From: JANQPX01 sp039197065
Lineage (GTDB): Bacteria; Pseudomonadota; Alphaproteobacteria; Geminicoccales; Geminicoccaceae
DNA length: 64,000 bases
NCBI GenBank assembly: GCA_039197065.1
Contig: JBCCUL010000005.1
Span: 1-64,000, forward strand
Direction of reading: 5' to 3'
Under the pieces are notes generated by a model. It had not been told where the DNA came from. It searched no databases and saw nothing but the letters and a program-made list of their open reading frames with translations. Each line of letters begins with the position of its first letter. Within the stretch, counting starts at the first letter, position 1. The translations under genes were made by a program, and so were the position numbers. Below, piece by piece: positions 8,039 through 15,968 of the stretch.

Positions 8039-8611
8039 ATGCGCTGGATTGCCCTCTTCGTCCTCCTTTGCCTGGGTCTGGGCGGCTGTGTCGGGGCGCC
8101 CTTGACCTATGGCGAGACGGTGCGTTCCACCTACAGCCCGACCGAGTTCGGTTATGGAGCCGGCAGGCGCGATCTCTGGACGCAGTTTCGGGGCGACCCC
8201 TTCGAGATCGGCGATGAGGCCTTTCAGGACGGTATGATCGAGATCCTGGCGCATCATCCGCCGAAACCCCAGCCTACGAATTTCACCACGGAGCCCGGCG
8301 ACAGCGCGGATACCGATTACCGGGTCGTGTTTCTGTTCGATCCGCCGCGGAGCTTCACCAGCGGTCAGCTTTGCCGCCTGCCGCTGAAACTGCCGGCGGG
8401 CGAGGGCAGCGCCAAGCCGCTGAACGTGGCAGCAGCGTTTTGCCGAAACCAGGGCACGCTCACGTCGGTGCGCGGCAAGCTCGATCTGGCAGCCGGCCTC
8501 GACGATCCGGCGTTCGATGCGCTGATCGGCCAGATGGTCGATGAGCTGTTCCCGAACTTCAATCCGAACCAGGATGACGACGATTGCTCATTCCTGCGCC
8601 GCTGCCGGTGA
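8039..8611 (+). CDS. Hypothetical lipoprotein
   Basis: This 190-residue product begins with a short basic n-region, a hydrophobic core and the lipobox LGGC (Cys-17), so it should be lipid-modified and exported. The mature part contains GYGAGRRDLWTQFRGDPFEIGDEAF, a recognisable conserved stretch of small Hyphomicrobiales lipoproteins of unknown function, then cysteines in LCRLP, FCRNQ and two near the C-terminus. The acidic run QDDDDC lies ten residues from the end. ATG 8039 gives the complete signal peptide. It is transcribed towards the cytochrome gene and stands alone. No function is assigned. Confidence 0.7.
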   Translation: MRWIALFVLLCLGLGGCVGAPLTYGETVRSTYSPTEFGYGAGRRDLWTQFRGDPFEIGDEAFQDGMIEILAHHPPKPQPTNFTTEPGDSADTDYRVVFLFDPPRSFTSGQLCRLPLKLPAGEGSAKPLNVAAAFCRNQGTLTSVRGKLDLAAGLDDPAFDALIGQMVDELFPNFNPNQDDDDCSFLRRCR

Positions 8612-8636
8612 TGCGATCACGACGTCGGTAACGGCG

Positions 8637-8975
8637 TTACGGTCGTTCGAGGTTGCCGATATAGGCGAGCAGATGCTCGATATCGTCGATGGAGACGTCG
8701 TTCAAACGCTCATAGGCGGTATGTGGCGGCCGGCTCTTCAGGGACCAGAGGCGTTCCCGGTACTTGTCGAGCTTGTCGCTCATGAGGAAGAAGGAGGGCG
8801 TTGAGTCGATCCCGCCATGGCGATTGTCGACGCCGACCACATGGCATCCCTTGCAGAGACGATCGGCGATCTCCCGTCCCTGGCCCGCATCTCCGTCGGC
8901 CAACGCATCGCCCGTGGCGGCTGCGATCAAGCCGATGATGATCGCCGATATCGAAGCTCTGATGGCTCGTTGCAT
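8637..8975 (-). CDS. Small exported monohaem cytochrome c
   Basis: The 112-residue precursor has an N-terminal signal sequence with a likely cut after DALA (near residue 26), then one haem-attachment motif C41-K-G-C44-H45. Met-65 in SFFLM is a candidate distal ligand, and a C-terminal helix (DDIEHLLAYIGNLE) is typical of class I cytochromes c. It should act as a soluble periplasmic electron carrier; its partner is not encoded nearby. The start at 8975 is chosen because it begins the signal peptide and has GGGGAG at suitable spacing; the longer frame to 9077 adds a charged segment inconsistent with a signal peptide. Confidence 0.85.
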   Translation of the reverse strand: MQRAIRASISAIIIGLIAAATGDALADGDAGQGREIADRLCKGCHVVGVDNRHGGIDSTPSFFLMSDKLDKYRERLWSLKSRPPHTAYERLNDVSIDDIEHLLAYIGNLERP

Positions 8976-9157
8976 GATCTGCGCTCCCCGGTCCTTCGAA
9001 TAAAATGTTAGCAAAGGGTCGCTGGGTGACAAAGACTGACGACGATCATGGCGCCGACGCGACTCATGGTCGCCCACAAGCAGGTGACATGGTCAAATTA
9101 ACTAGGCTGCCTGGCGACATTGCCTTATGATGAGGCAACCAGAAAGAGAGGCGCGCG

Positions 9158-10333
9158 ATGGCTATAATCAACCGAATTGCTGACTTCCACGACGAGATGA
9201 CCGCCTGGCGTCAGGATTTTCACGCCCATCCCGAGCTGGGTTTCGAGGAAACCAGGACCTCAGGCATCGTCGCCGACAAGCTCCGCGCGTTCGGTTTCGA
9301 TGAAGTTCATACCGGCATCGCGAAGACCGGCGTGGTGGGCGTGCTGCGCGCCGGCAATGGCAGCGGCGAGACCATCGGCCTTCGCGCCGACATGGACGCG
9401 CTGCCGATCGACGAGACCACGGGCAAGTCTTATGCCTCGACCAATCCCGGCTGCATGCATGCCTGCGGCCATGACGGCCATACCACCATGCTGCTCGGCG
9501 CCGCCCGTTATCTCGCCGAGACCAGGAATTTCGACGGCACCGTCTACTTCATCTTTCAGCCGGCCGAAGAGGGTGCCGGCGGCGGGGAGGTCATGGTGCA
9601 GGAAGGGCTGTTCGAGCGTTTTCCCATGCGCCATGTCTACGGCATGCATAACTGGCCTGGCCGTCCCGTCGGTAACTTCGCGATGCGCGCCGGCCCGATC
9701 ATGGCGGCGACGGATCAGTTCCTCATCAATGTCAAAGGCAAAGGCGGGCATGCGGCGGCGCCCCACTTCTGCCGCGATCCGCTGGTGACCGCGGCCGAAA
9801 TCGCGCTCGCTATGCAGACGATCGTATCGCGCAATGTCGATCCGGTCGACAATGGCGTCGTGACGGTAACCCAGCTCCACGCCGGCGACGCCTATAACGT
9901 CATCGCCGAAACCGCCTACCTCACCGGCACGGCGCGCTCCTTCACGCCTGAGGTCAGGGACCTCCTGGAAGAGCGCATCTCCTCCATCCCCGGCCACGTG
10001 GCCAAGGCCCATATGATCGAGGCGGAGGTGGATTTCATGCGCGGCTACCCACCGACGGTCAACAGCGAAGCCGAGACGGAACTCGCCGCCGACACGGCTG
10101 CCGAGATCGCCGGCGAGGACAGGGTCGATCGCCATACGCCACCGGTGATGGGCGGCGAGGATTTCGCCTATATGCTCGAGAAGAGGCCGGGCAGCTACAT
10201 CTTCATCGGTAATGGCGGCGACGAGAATACGCCGATGCTGCATAACCCCGGCTACGATTTCAACGACGAAACCCTGCCCCACGGCGCCAGCTACTGGGCC
10301 CGTCTCGTGGAGCGGCTGATGCCCGCGGCCTGA
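9158..10333 (+). CDS. M20 family amidohydrolase (aminoacylase/hippurate hydrolase type)
   Basis: This 391-residue enzyme matches the M20D/HipO group of binuclear metallohydrolases that cleave N-acyl amino acids. Visible signatures are HPELGFEE near the start, LRADMDALPI, the metal-binding GCMHACGHDGHTTMLLG, the catalytic glutamates in FQPAEEGAGGG, YGMHNWPG, and the lid-domain segment KGKGGHAAAP, with a late GGEDFAYM. No signal peptide is present, so it acts in the cytoplasm. Substrate is unresolved: N-acyl amino acids or related amides. It stands 2 kb from another M20 enzyme and a lactonase-like protein. GAGAGGCG lies seven bases before the ATG. Confidence 0.88.
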   Translation: MAIINRIADFHDEMTAWRQDFHAHPELGFEETRTSGIVADKLRAFGFDEVHTGIAKTGVVGVLRAGNGSGETIGLRADMDALPIDETTGKSYASTNPGCMHACGHDGHTTMLLGAARYLAETRNFDGTVYFIFQPAEEGAGGGEVMVQEGLFERFPMRHVYGMHNWPGRPVGNFAMRAGPIMAATDQFLINVKGKGGHAAAPHFCRDPLVTAAEIALAMQTIVSRNVDPVDNGVVTVTQLHAGDAYNVIAETAYLTGTARSFTPEVRDLLEERISSIPGHVAKAHMIEAEVDFMRGYPPTVNSEAETELAADTAAEIAGEDRVDRHTPPVMGGEDFAYMLEKRPGSYIFIGNGGDENTPMLHNPGYDFNDETLPHGASYWARLVERLMPAA

Positions 10334-10462
10334 TCGACACGGTCGATCGCGGGGGTTGATTTTGGCGTCAAAGTCTGACGCCTTGCGGTGAACTGCGACG
10401 GAAAAGTGTTAGCAGAGATTGATAGGCGCCCTTCCCGGGCGCCTTCTTGATTGGAGGATTTG

Positions 10463-10888
10463 ATGACGATCACGATTGACCGCCTGAAGCTGCTGACGCC
10501 GGCGCTCGTGGCCCTCACGCTTTCATCGACGGCATTTGCCGGTGGCGTGCCGATCACGCCCGGCCTTTGGGAAATCAAGACCCAGAATTCCCTGCTCGGC
10601 ACCGAAGAGATCGATCAGCAGTGCATGCGGGAGACGGTGTTTGATCCCGCCGCTATCCTCGGCGAGGAAGAGGGCTGCGAGCTCACCAATGAAGTCGTCT
10701 CGGGCAATACCGTCGACTATGATCTCGCTTGTGTCGATGAGGAGCAGCGCGGCAGTGCCATCGGGCATTTTTCCTTCACCATCGATGGCGATCAGGGCAG
10801 CGGCAATGTCGATATGACCTTCAATATCGGCGAAGAATCCATGAACATGCAGTATACAATGGCTGCCGCCCGCGTCGGCGACTGCTAG
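10463..10888 (+). CDS. Exported DUF3617 family protein
   Basis: This 141-residue protein has an N-terminal signal peptide ending near STAFA|GG (about residue 26), followed by the DUF3617 pattern: TPGLWEIKTQ, a CMRE cysteine segment, GCELTNEV, DLAC and a terminal GDC. Four conserved cysteines probably form two disulphides in the periplasm. Function of DUF3617 is unknown. ATG 10463 is chosen because GGAGG (10453-10457) lies five bases before it; the TTG at 10451 overlaps that site. The stop TAG at 10886-10888 merges with a palindromic element whose first base is the G of the stop codon. Confidence 0.8.
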   Translation: MTITIDRLKLLTPALVALTLSSTAFAGGVPITPGLWEIKTQNSLLGTEEIDQQCMRETVFDPAAILGEEEGCELTNEVVSGNTVDYDLACVDEEQRGSAIGHFSFTIDGDQGSGNVDMTFNIGEESMNMQYTMAAARVGDC

Positions 10889-11067
10889 GTGGCGTGGCCA
10901 CCTCATTGACTTGAACCGCCTTCGAAGAACGAACCAGGGCATCGATGGGTATGCGGTCCTTTGTCGGCGCTGACCTCGGATGTCTTGTCGACAAGAGTCC
11001 GCATACCGTCGGAACATAAAGCGCGTTCTTCGAAGGCGGTTCAAGTCAATGAGGTGGTCACACCACT
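10888..11067. repeat. Large inverted repeat with palindromic elements at both ends (copies 4 and 5)
   Basis: The left arm 10888-10931 and right arm 11024-11067 are complementary over 44 bases with three mismatches. Each arm consists of a palindromic element (10888-10912 and 11043-11067) plus a 19-bp extension containing CCGCCTTCGAAGAACG. Inside, GGTATGCGG (10948-10956) pairs with CCGCATACC (10999-11007). The structure spans the stop codons of the two convergent genes and could act as a bidirectional terminator or be a compact mobile element. Confidence 0.85.
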
Positions 11068-12344
11068 CCGGCGAGTTCGGTAAGCGTCGCCGTCAGAACA
11101 CGGGCGCCGGCCGCGAGGTCTTCGGGCCTGGCGTTTTCGGCCGGGTTGTGGCTGATCCCGTGCTCGCACGGCACGAACAGCATCGCTGTCGGGCAGATCT
11201 CCGCCAGGAAGTTGGCGTCGTGAAAAGCACCTGAAGGCATCCGCTGGCAGTCGATGCCAAGGGCTGTTGCGGCGCGTTCCAGCATGTCGACCAGGCGGGG
11301 AGCGAAAACCGAGGGCGTTCGGTTGAACGTCTCGGCGACCGCGACCTCGCAATCACCGGCATAGCGCTTGCAGATCTCGGCAATGCGATCGCCTTTCCGC
11401 TCCAGAACGGCGCCGTCGGGATGGCGAAAATCGATGCTGAACAGCACCTCTTCCGGCACGGTGTTCGGCGAATTCGGCGTCACGTCGAAACGCCCCACCG
11501 TGAAGCGGACCCGATCACCGCCATCATGCATCAGCTCTTCGAGAGCGCCGATGACGCGCACGGCAGTTCGAAGCGCGTCTTTCCGCGAGATCAGCGAGCT
11601 CGTGCCGGCATGGGCGCCCTCACCCTTGATCTTGACGAGATACCAGCGCGATCCCTGAATGCCGGTGACCACGCCGATCGGCAGGCCTTTCGCCTCCAGC
11701 TCCGGCCCCTGCTCGATATGCGCCTCGATATAGGCGCCGAGCTTTGTGCCGAAGCGGCGGCGTTCGAGCGAGGGCGTCGCATTCAGGGTCTCGCTCAACT
11801 CATCGCCGAAACGGATATCGTCGAGATCCGTGACGTCGAGACAATCCTCGAGCGTTCTTACGCCTGCATAAACAGCCGATCCCATGGCGCCCGGCGAAAA
11901 ACGCCCGCCCTCCTCATTGGTCCAGGCGACCACCTCCACCGGCAGCCGCGTCTCGATGCCCAGATCATCGAGCGCTTCGAGCGCTTCCAGTCCCGCCAGC
12001 ACACCGTAGATGCCATCAAAGCGGCCGCCAGCGGGCTGACTGTCCATGTGAGAGCCGGTCACGATAGGCGGCGCCTCGTTATCCTTGCCGTTTCGGCGGA
12101 TGAAGAGATTGGCGATATCGTCGACCAGCACCTGATAGCCCCGCGCCTTCGCCCAGGAGATCAGGAGCGCGCGCGCCCGGATATCTTCCTGGGTCAGGCA
12201 TTGGCGATTGACGCCGCCGCCGGGGATCGCGCCGATGCGCGCCATGGCCACATGCCGCTGCCAAAGACGGTTCTGGCGGACAGCACCTGCAGCTTTCACG
12301 AGGAGATCGGGTGCTGTGGATGCCTCTTTAGGCGAAGCGATCAC
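11058..12344 (-). CDS. M20 family Zn-dependent hydrolase (allantoate amidohydrolase / N-carbamoyl amino acid hydrolase type)
   Basis: The roughly 428-residue product matches the HyuC/AllC group: RLWQRHVAMARIGAIPGGGVNR at the N-terminus, the metal-binding GSHMDSQPAGGRFDGIYGVLAGLEA, WTNEEGGRFSPGAMGS with its paired glutamates, and an IEAHIEQGPELEAKGLPIGVV segment. Such enzymes hydrolyse N-carbamoyl amino acids, ureido acids or allantoate. Which of these is used cannot be decided. GTG 12344 is favoured over the ATG at 12398 because AAGGAAG precedes it and the protein then has normal length. The last codons (GTG GTG TGA) lie inside palindromic element copy 5, so that element supplies the C-terminus and the stop. 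Confidence 0.82.
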   Translation of the reverse strand: MIASPKEASTAPDLLVKAAGAVRQNRLWQRHVAMARIGAIPGGGVNRQCLTQEDIRARALLISWAKARGYQVLVDDIANLFIRRNGKDNEAPPIVTGSHMDSQPAGGRFDGIYGVLAGLEALEALDDLGIETRLPVEVVAWTNEEGGRFSPGAMGSAVYAGVRTLEDCLDVTDLDDIRFGDELSETLNATPSLERRRFGTKLGAYIEAHIEQGPELEAKGLPIGVVTGIQGSRWYLVKIKGEGAHAGTSSLISRKDALRTAVRVIGALEELMHDGGDRVRFTVGRFDVTPNSPNTVPEEVLFSIDFRHPDGAVLERKGDRIAEICKRYAGDCEVAVAETFNRTPSVFAPRLVDMLERAATALGIDCQRMPSGAFHDANFLAEICPTAMLFVPCEHGISHNPAENARPEDLAAGARVLTATLTELAGVV

Positions 12345-12555
12345 GTAACTTCCTTGTTCTTGGGCTCCTGGCGGACGACGCGCCATTCGCCACGTCATGC
12401 CGATGCTTGCCGGATCGGCGATAGATGAGCAGAACGGTCGCGCATGTCAATCTGAGCGAGCGCCGGTGCCGCGTGTTTTGTCATCGCCTCGCTCTCATGG
12501 TGCGCAGCTGCTATAGGATTGTTGGCATGTCCTGGAACATACGCGGAAGAAAATC

Positions 12556-13359
12556 TTGACGACACCGACCGTCTTCGAACTCTACGCCGTCAAATATGCC
12601 GAGCATCATCGCTCAGCGCGCGAAAACTTCGTCTTTCAGGACATTCACGACGGACCGATGCCGCTTGACTACTTTGTCTGGGTGGCGAAATCGCCGGAGA
12701 AAACCTTCGTCATCGACATCGGATTCGACAAGGCCACCGGTGACCGGCGCGATCGCCAGGTGCTGCGTCATCCAGCCGAGGGGCTTGGGCTGCTTGGCAT
12801 CGACGCCGGCAAGGTCGAGGACGTGATTATCACCCATATGCATTATGACCATGTCGGCAGCCTGAGCGGGTTCCCGACGGCAAGATTTCATTTGCAGGAC
12901 CGGGAGATGAGCTACGCCACCGGACGCTATATGTGCCATGACCGCATCCGCCTGCCCTTCGACGTAGAAAACGTCACCGACATGGTCCGCCATGTCTACG
13001 CGAAGAGGGTCGCCTTTCACGATGGCGATCAGGTCCTGGACAGCGGGCTCAGCCTGCATCTGGTCGGCGGTCACAGCCATGGGCTGCAATTCGTGCGCGT
13101 CCACACCAAACGCGGATGGGTGGTGGTCGCTTCCGATGCCGCGCATTTCTATGCGCATATGGAAACCGGCAACCCATTCTCGATCGTTTTCAATGTCGGC
13201 GAGATGCTGGAAGGGCACAAACGCTGCCATGAGCTGGCCGACAGCCCGGACCATGTGGTGCCTGGCCACGACCCCCTGGTCATGGCGCGCTACCCGTCGC
13301 CATCAAAGGAGTTAGAAGGCATCGTCGTCCGCCTCGATGAACCGCCAAAGCGCGGCTAA
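12556..13359 (+). CDS. Metallo-beta-lactamase fold protein of the N-acyl homoserine lactonase family
   Basis: This 267-residue cytoplasmic protein carries the metal-binding motif H94-M-H96-Y-D98-H99, then GGHSHGLQ, an ASDAAHF aspartate and VPGHDP histidine, the full ligand set of binuclear MBL hydrolases. Its N-terminal arrangement and the spacing of the later histidines match the AttM/AiiA group that opens the lactone ring of acyl-homoserine lactones, but many members hydrolyse other lactones. No luxI/luxR pair is in the window. TTG 12556 is preceded by GGAAG at seven bases. It diverges from the M20 gene. Confidence 0.82.
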   Translation: MTTPTVFELYAVKYAEHHRSARENFVFQDIHDGPMPLDYFVWVAKSPEKTFVIDIGFDKATGDRRDRQVLRHPAEGLGLLGIDAGKVEDVIITHMHYDHVGSLSGFPTARFHLQDREMSYATGRYMCHDRIRLPFDVENVTDMVRHVYAKRVAFHDGDQVLDSGLSLHLVGGHSHGLQFVRVHTKRGWVVVASDAAHFYAHMETGNPFSIVFNVGEMLEGHKRCHELADSPDHVVPGHDPLVMARYPSPSKELEGIVVRLDEPPKRG

Positions 13360-13440
13360 CCGCTCGGCCAACGCGCGATAGAAACGAAGATAATGGCACC
13401 CCGATCAGAACCAAGCTGATGGAGCCATGTCAGATCAGCG

Positions 13441-13544
13441 AGAGCTTTTCCCGAACAGGTGGAGCCACCTGTTCGATAAGGAAATGCGGTGAAACAGTAA
13501 GATAGAGCATGTATCCCGATCACATCCGATCGGGATCCGCTCTA
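13441..13544 (-). repeat. RIME-like dispersed repeat, copy A
   Basis: This copy runs from AGAGCTTTTCCCGA to TCGGGATCCGCTCT, giving imperfect terminal inverted repeats of about 15 bp. Two internal hairpins are present: AACAGGTGG/CCACCTGTT and ATCCCGATC/GATCGGGAT. The middle contains the family core GAAATGCGG-TGAAACA-GATAGAGC read in reverse relative to copies B-D. Confidence 0.75.
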
Positions 13545-13622
13545 GCTTAGCCCTGCACTTGCCAATGATCGCAGCGGCTCTGCATTCATAAGATATTTAC
13601 GTTTGTTCGGTATCGTCCATGT

Positions 13623-13704
13623 CATGGTCCATGCGATCCTGGGAATCCGAGCCTAGCTCTCCTTCCCAGCGGATGGGCGGATTCCCACGGTCGCATGGAC
13701 CATG
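13623..13704. repeat. Long intergenic hairpin (about 26-bp stem)
   Basis: Arm 13623-13648 begins CATGGTCCATGCGA and ends GGGAATCC; arm 13679-13704 is its reverse complement, with one mismatch and one G-U pair. The loop is 30 bases (13649-13678). There is no T tract after either arm, so it is not an ordinary intrinsic terminator. It may be a small RNA, a miniature mobile element or a protein-binding site. Confidence 0.75.
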
Positions 13705-13870
13705 AAAACGACCATGGCAGATGAAGGTTAGTTCAGTATTAACCGCTTGATGAAAGAGCCTCGCGTATAGGCTGCAAAAAAGACAGTCTTCATTGTCGGA
13801 TATGAACCGCGAAAATCGGTGGTCATCGGGACACTATCCCGACAAATGACCGTATATTTTCACGTTCTCC

Positions 13871-13973
13871 AGAGCAATTTCCGATCGCAAGCGATCGAAA
13901 CAGATGCTCTATCTCTTTGTTTCGCCGCATTTTCTTCTCGATCAAGTGGTTCCACTTGATCGGAAAAAGCTCC
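13871..13973 (+). repeat. RIME-like dispersed repeat, copy B
   Basis: It begins AGAGCAATTTCCGATC and ends GATCGGAAAAAGCTC, so its ends are near-perfect inverted repeats of 15-16 bp. Inside are GCTCTATCTCTTTGTTTCGC and a second hairpin ATCAAGTGG/CCACTTGAT. It is close to identical with copy D at 24736 over most of its length. Confidence 0.8.
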
Positions 13974-13997
13974 AGGCACCGTCTTCGACGACGGTCG

Positions 13998-14022
13998 AAG
14001 TCAAATGCCGTGGCCACGCCAC
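13998..14022 (-). repeat. Palindromic stop-codon element, copy 6
   Basis: Read from the hslO stop, this copy is GTGGCGTGGCCACGG followed by CATTTGACTT. It abuts the TAG stop codon of hslO (14022-14024), sharing its last base. Confidence 0.75.
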
Positions 14023-14945
14023 TAGTGACGTTGCTGGCCGAGCAGGTCGGCGACTTCCAGCTCTTCGAAGCGATAGGTCTCGTTGCAGAACTCGCAGGTG
14101 GCGGACAGGCTGCCGTCCTCCTGCTTCATCGACTCGATGTCTTCGGGCCTGAACTGGCGAAGCAGGTTCTCGACGCGCTCCCGCGTACAGCGGCAGCGAA
14201 AGCTTAGCGGCTGCGGGTCGAAGATCCTGACCCCTTCTTCATGAAAGAGACGCAGCAGCAGACGTTCCGGCGAAAGATCCGGGTCAATCAGCTCGGCGTT
14301 CTTGACCGTTTGCAGCAGCATCATGGTCCGTCGCCAGTCCTCGATCACATCTTTGCCCGAGCCATCATCAGCCTCTTCCGGCAGGCACTGGACCATGACG
14401 GCACCGGCGCGCCAAAACGCCGTGCCGGCGCCGTCGTCCAGATGCTGGACCGCGATCTTCATACCGGTCTTCACCTGCTCGCTTTGACGGAAATATTGGT
14501 GAATGCAGTCGGTGAGGCTCTCGCCTTCGAGCTCGACCAGCCCCTGATAGGCCGTGGACTGGTTGTCCTGATCAACGGTCACCGCAAAGTGGCCCTTGCC
14601 GAGAAGTGCCGGCACCGTCACGTCCTCCACCGCCGCCACAGCCGCGGCGTCGAACTTGGCATAGCCGCGCATGCCGCCGTCATGGGTGCAATCCGCCACC
14701 ATCAGCGAGACAGGTCCGTCGGACCGCGTCTGCAGGCTAAAGGTGCCCTTGAATTTCAGACCGCCCGCAAGCGTGGCCGCAAGCACGAACATCTCGCCAA
14801 GCATCCGGCTGACGGCCGGCGGGTAGTCATGCCTGGTCAGCACGACATCGACGGTGTCGCCGAGCCGGATCAGGCGGCCGCGAAGGGCGGACTGCTCCAG
14901 CTGGAACGGTCTCGAAATGTCGTCGGCGATCGTCTCAGCGCTCAT
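14022..14945 (-). CDS. hslO: Hsp33 family redox-regulated chaperone
   Basis: The 307-residue protein has the Hsp33 N-terminal substrate-binding domain (LGEMFVLAATLAGGLKFKG, LMVADCTHDGGMRGYAKF) and the C-terminal zinc/redox switch with the CxC pair in FRCRCTRE and CEFC about 35 residues later. On oxidation these cysteines form disulphides, release zinc and activate a holdase that protects unfolding proteins in the cytoplasm. ATG 14945 is chosen; the longer frame adds residues unlike the family. It follows argF on the same strand after a gap of 117 bases, an arrangement common in rhizobial genomes. Confidence 0.93.
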   Translation of the reverse strand: MSAETIADDISRPFQLEQSALRGRLIRLGDTVDVVLTRHDYPPAVSRMLGEMFVLAATLAGGLKFKGTFSLQTRSDGPVSLMVADCTHDGGMRGYAKFDAAAVAAVEDVTVPALLGKGHFAVTVDQDNQSTAYQGLVELEGESLTDCIHQYFRQSEQVKTGMKIAVQHLDDGAGTAFWRAGAVMVQCLPEEADDGSGKDVIEDWRRTMMLLQTVKNAELIDPDLSPERLLLRLFHEEGVRIFDPQPLSFRCRCTRERVENLLRQFRPEDIESMKQEDGSLSATCEFCNETYRFEELEVADLLGQQRH

Positions 14946-15062
14946 CAACCCTACCCGGGGCGGGCAGCCCCTACGAAATGTCAGCGACCAGCATGGGCCG
15001 AGGCGCCTGTCCAAGTCTAGGCAGCCCTCCCAGGGTAGGGTGCACCAAAGCTGGCGGGGGGA

Positions 15063-15968
15063 TCAACCCAGACACCACGCAAGAATACCCTTTTGCGCAT
15101 GCAGCCGATTCTCCGCCTGGTCGAACACGACTGATTGCGGCCCATCGATGACCGAAGCGGTCACCTCTTCGTCACGATGGGCAGGCAGGCAGTGGAGGAA
15201 CAGGGTCTGATCGGTGGCCGCAGCCATCAGGTCGTCATTGACCTGATAGGGTGCGAGCAGGCGACGGCGTCGATCGGGCTCCGCATCGCCCATCGAGACC
15301 CAGACGTCGGTCATGACGGCATCGGCGCCGGCGACAGCCTCTTTCGGATCGTTGACGATGGTCACGCGCGCCTGGCGCTCCTCGGCCCATTTAACCACGT
15401 CCGGATCGGGGCGAAGGGCTTCGGGACAGGCGATGTTGAGATTGAAGTCGAAACGCTGGGCGGCATGGATCCAGGAACTCGCGACATTATTGCCGTCCCC
15501 GGTCCAGGCCAGCGTTTTGCCGCGGATCGGGCCCCGATGCTCCTCGAAGGTCATGATGTCGGCCATGATCTGGCAGGGATGGGAGAAATCGGTAAGGCCG
15601 TTGATCACCGGCACATCCGCAGCATCGGCAAGCTGCAGCAATTTGTCATGACTGTCGGTCCTGATCATGATCGCGTCGACGTAACGGGAAAGCACTTTCG
15701 CCGTATCCTCGATCGTCTCGCCGCGTCCGAGCTGCATGTCCTTGGCGTTCAGCACGACGGCATCGCCGCCGAGCGCCTTGATCGCCACCTCGAAGGACAC
15801 GCGGGTGCGGGTCGACGGCTTGTCGAAGATCATCGCCAGCGTCTTTTGCGGCAGGCGTTCGGCAACGGTCCGCCCACCCTCACCTTTCAGGTCGCTGGCA
15901 AGGTCGATGATCCTTCTGAGATCAGCGCTTTCCAGTTCATGAATGTCGAGAAAATGCCGGCCGGTCAT
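15063..15968 (-). CDS. argF: Ornithine carbamoyltransferase
   Basis: The enzyme transfers the carbamoyl group of carbamoyl phosphate to ornithine, giving citrulline in arginine synthesis. The 301-residue sequence shows the carbamoyl-phosphate loop KPSTRTRVSFE (about residues 50-60), the HPCQIMADIMT segment, ornithine-binding DVWVSMGD, and the catalytic HCLPAHRDEEV near the C-terminus. Its ATG overlaps the argD stop in an ATGA junction, so the two are translationally coupled. Length and motif order are normal. Confidence 0.95.
   Translation of the reverse strand: MTGRHFLDIHELESADLRRIIDLASDLKGEGGRTVAERLPQKTLAMIFDKPSTRTRVSFEVAIKALGGDAVVLNAKDMQLGRGETIEDTAKVLSRYVDAIMIRTDSHDKLLQLADAADVPVINGLTDFSHPCQIMADIMTFEEHRGPIRGKTLAWTGDGNNVASSWIHAAQRFDFNLNIACPEALRPDPDVVKWAEERQARVTIVNDPKEAVAGADAVMTDVWVSMGDAEPDRRRRLLAPYQVNDDLMAAATDQTLFLHCLPAHRDEEVTASVIDGPQSVVFDQAENRLHAQKGILAWCLG

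Larger units (their letters stand above)
13360..14021. other. Gene-free block rich in dispersed repeats
   Basis: The 662 bases between the lactonase gene and hslO contain no credible ORF. They hold two AGAGC-ended dispersed repeats (13441-13544 and 13871-13973), a very long hairpin (13623-13704) and a palindromic stop-codon element (13998-14022). The remaining 13705-13870 segment is AT-rich with no recognised feature. Confidence 0.7.
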
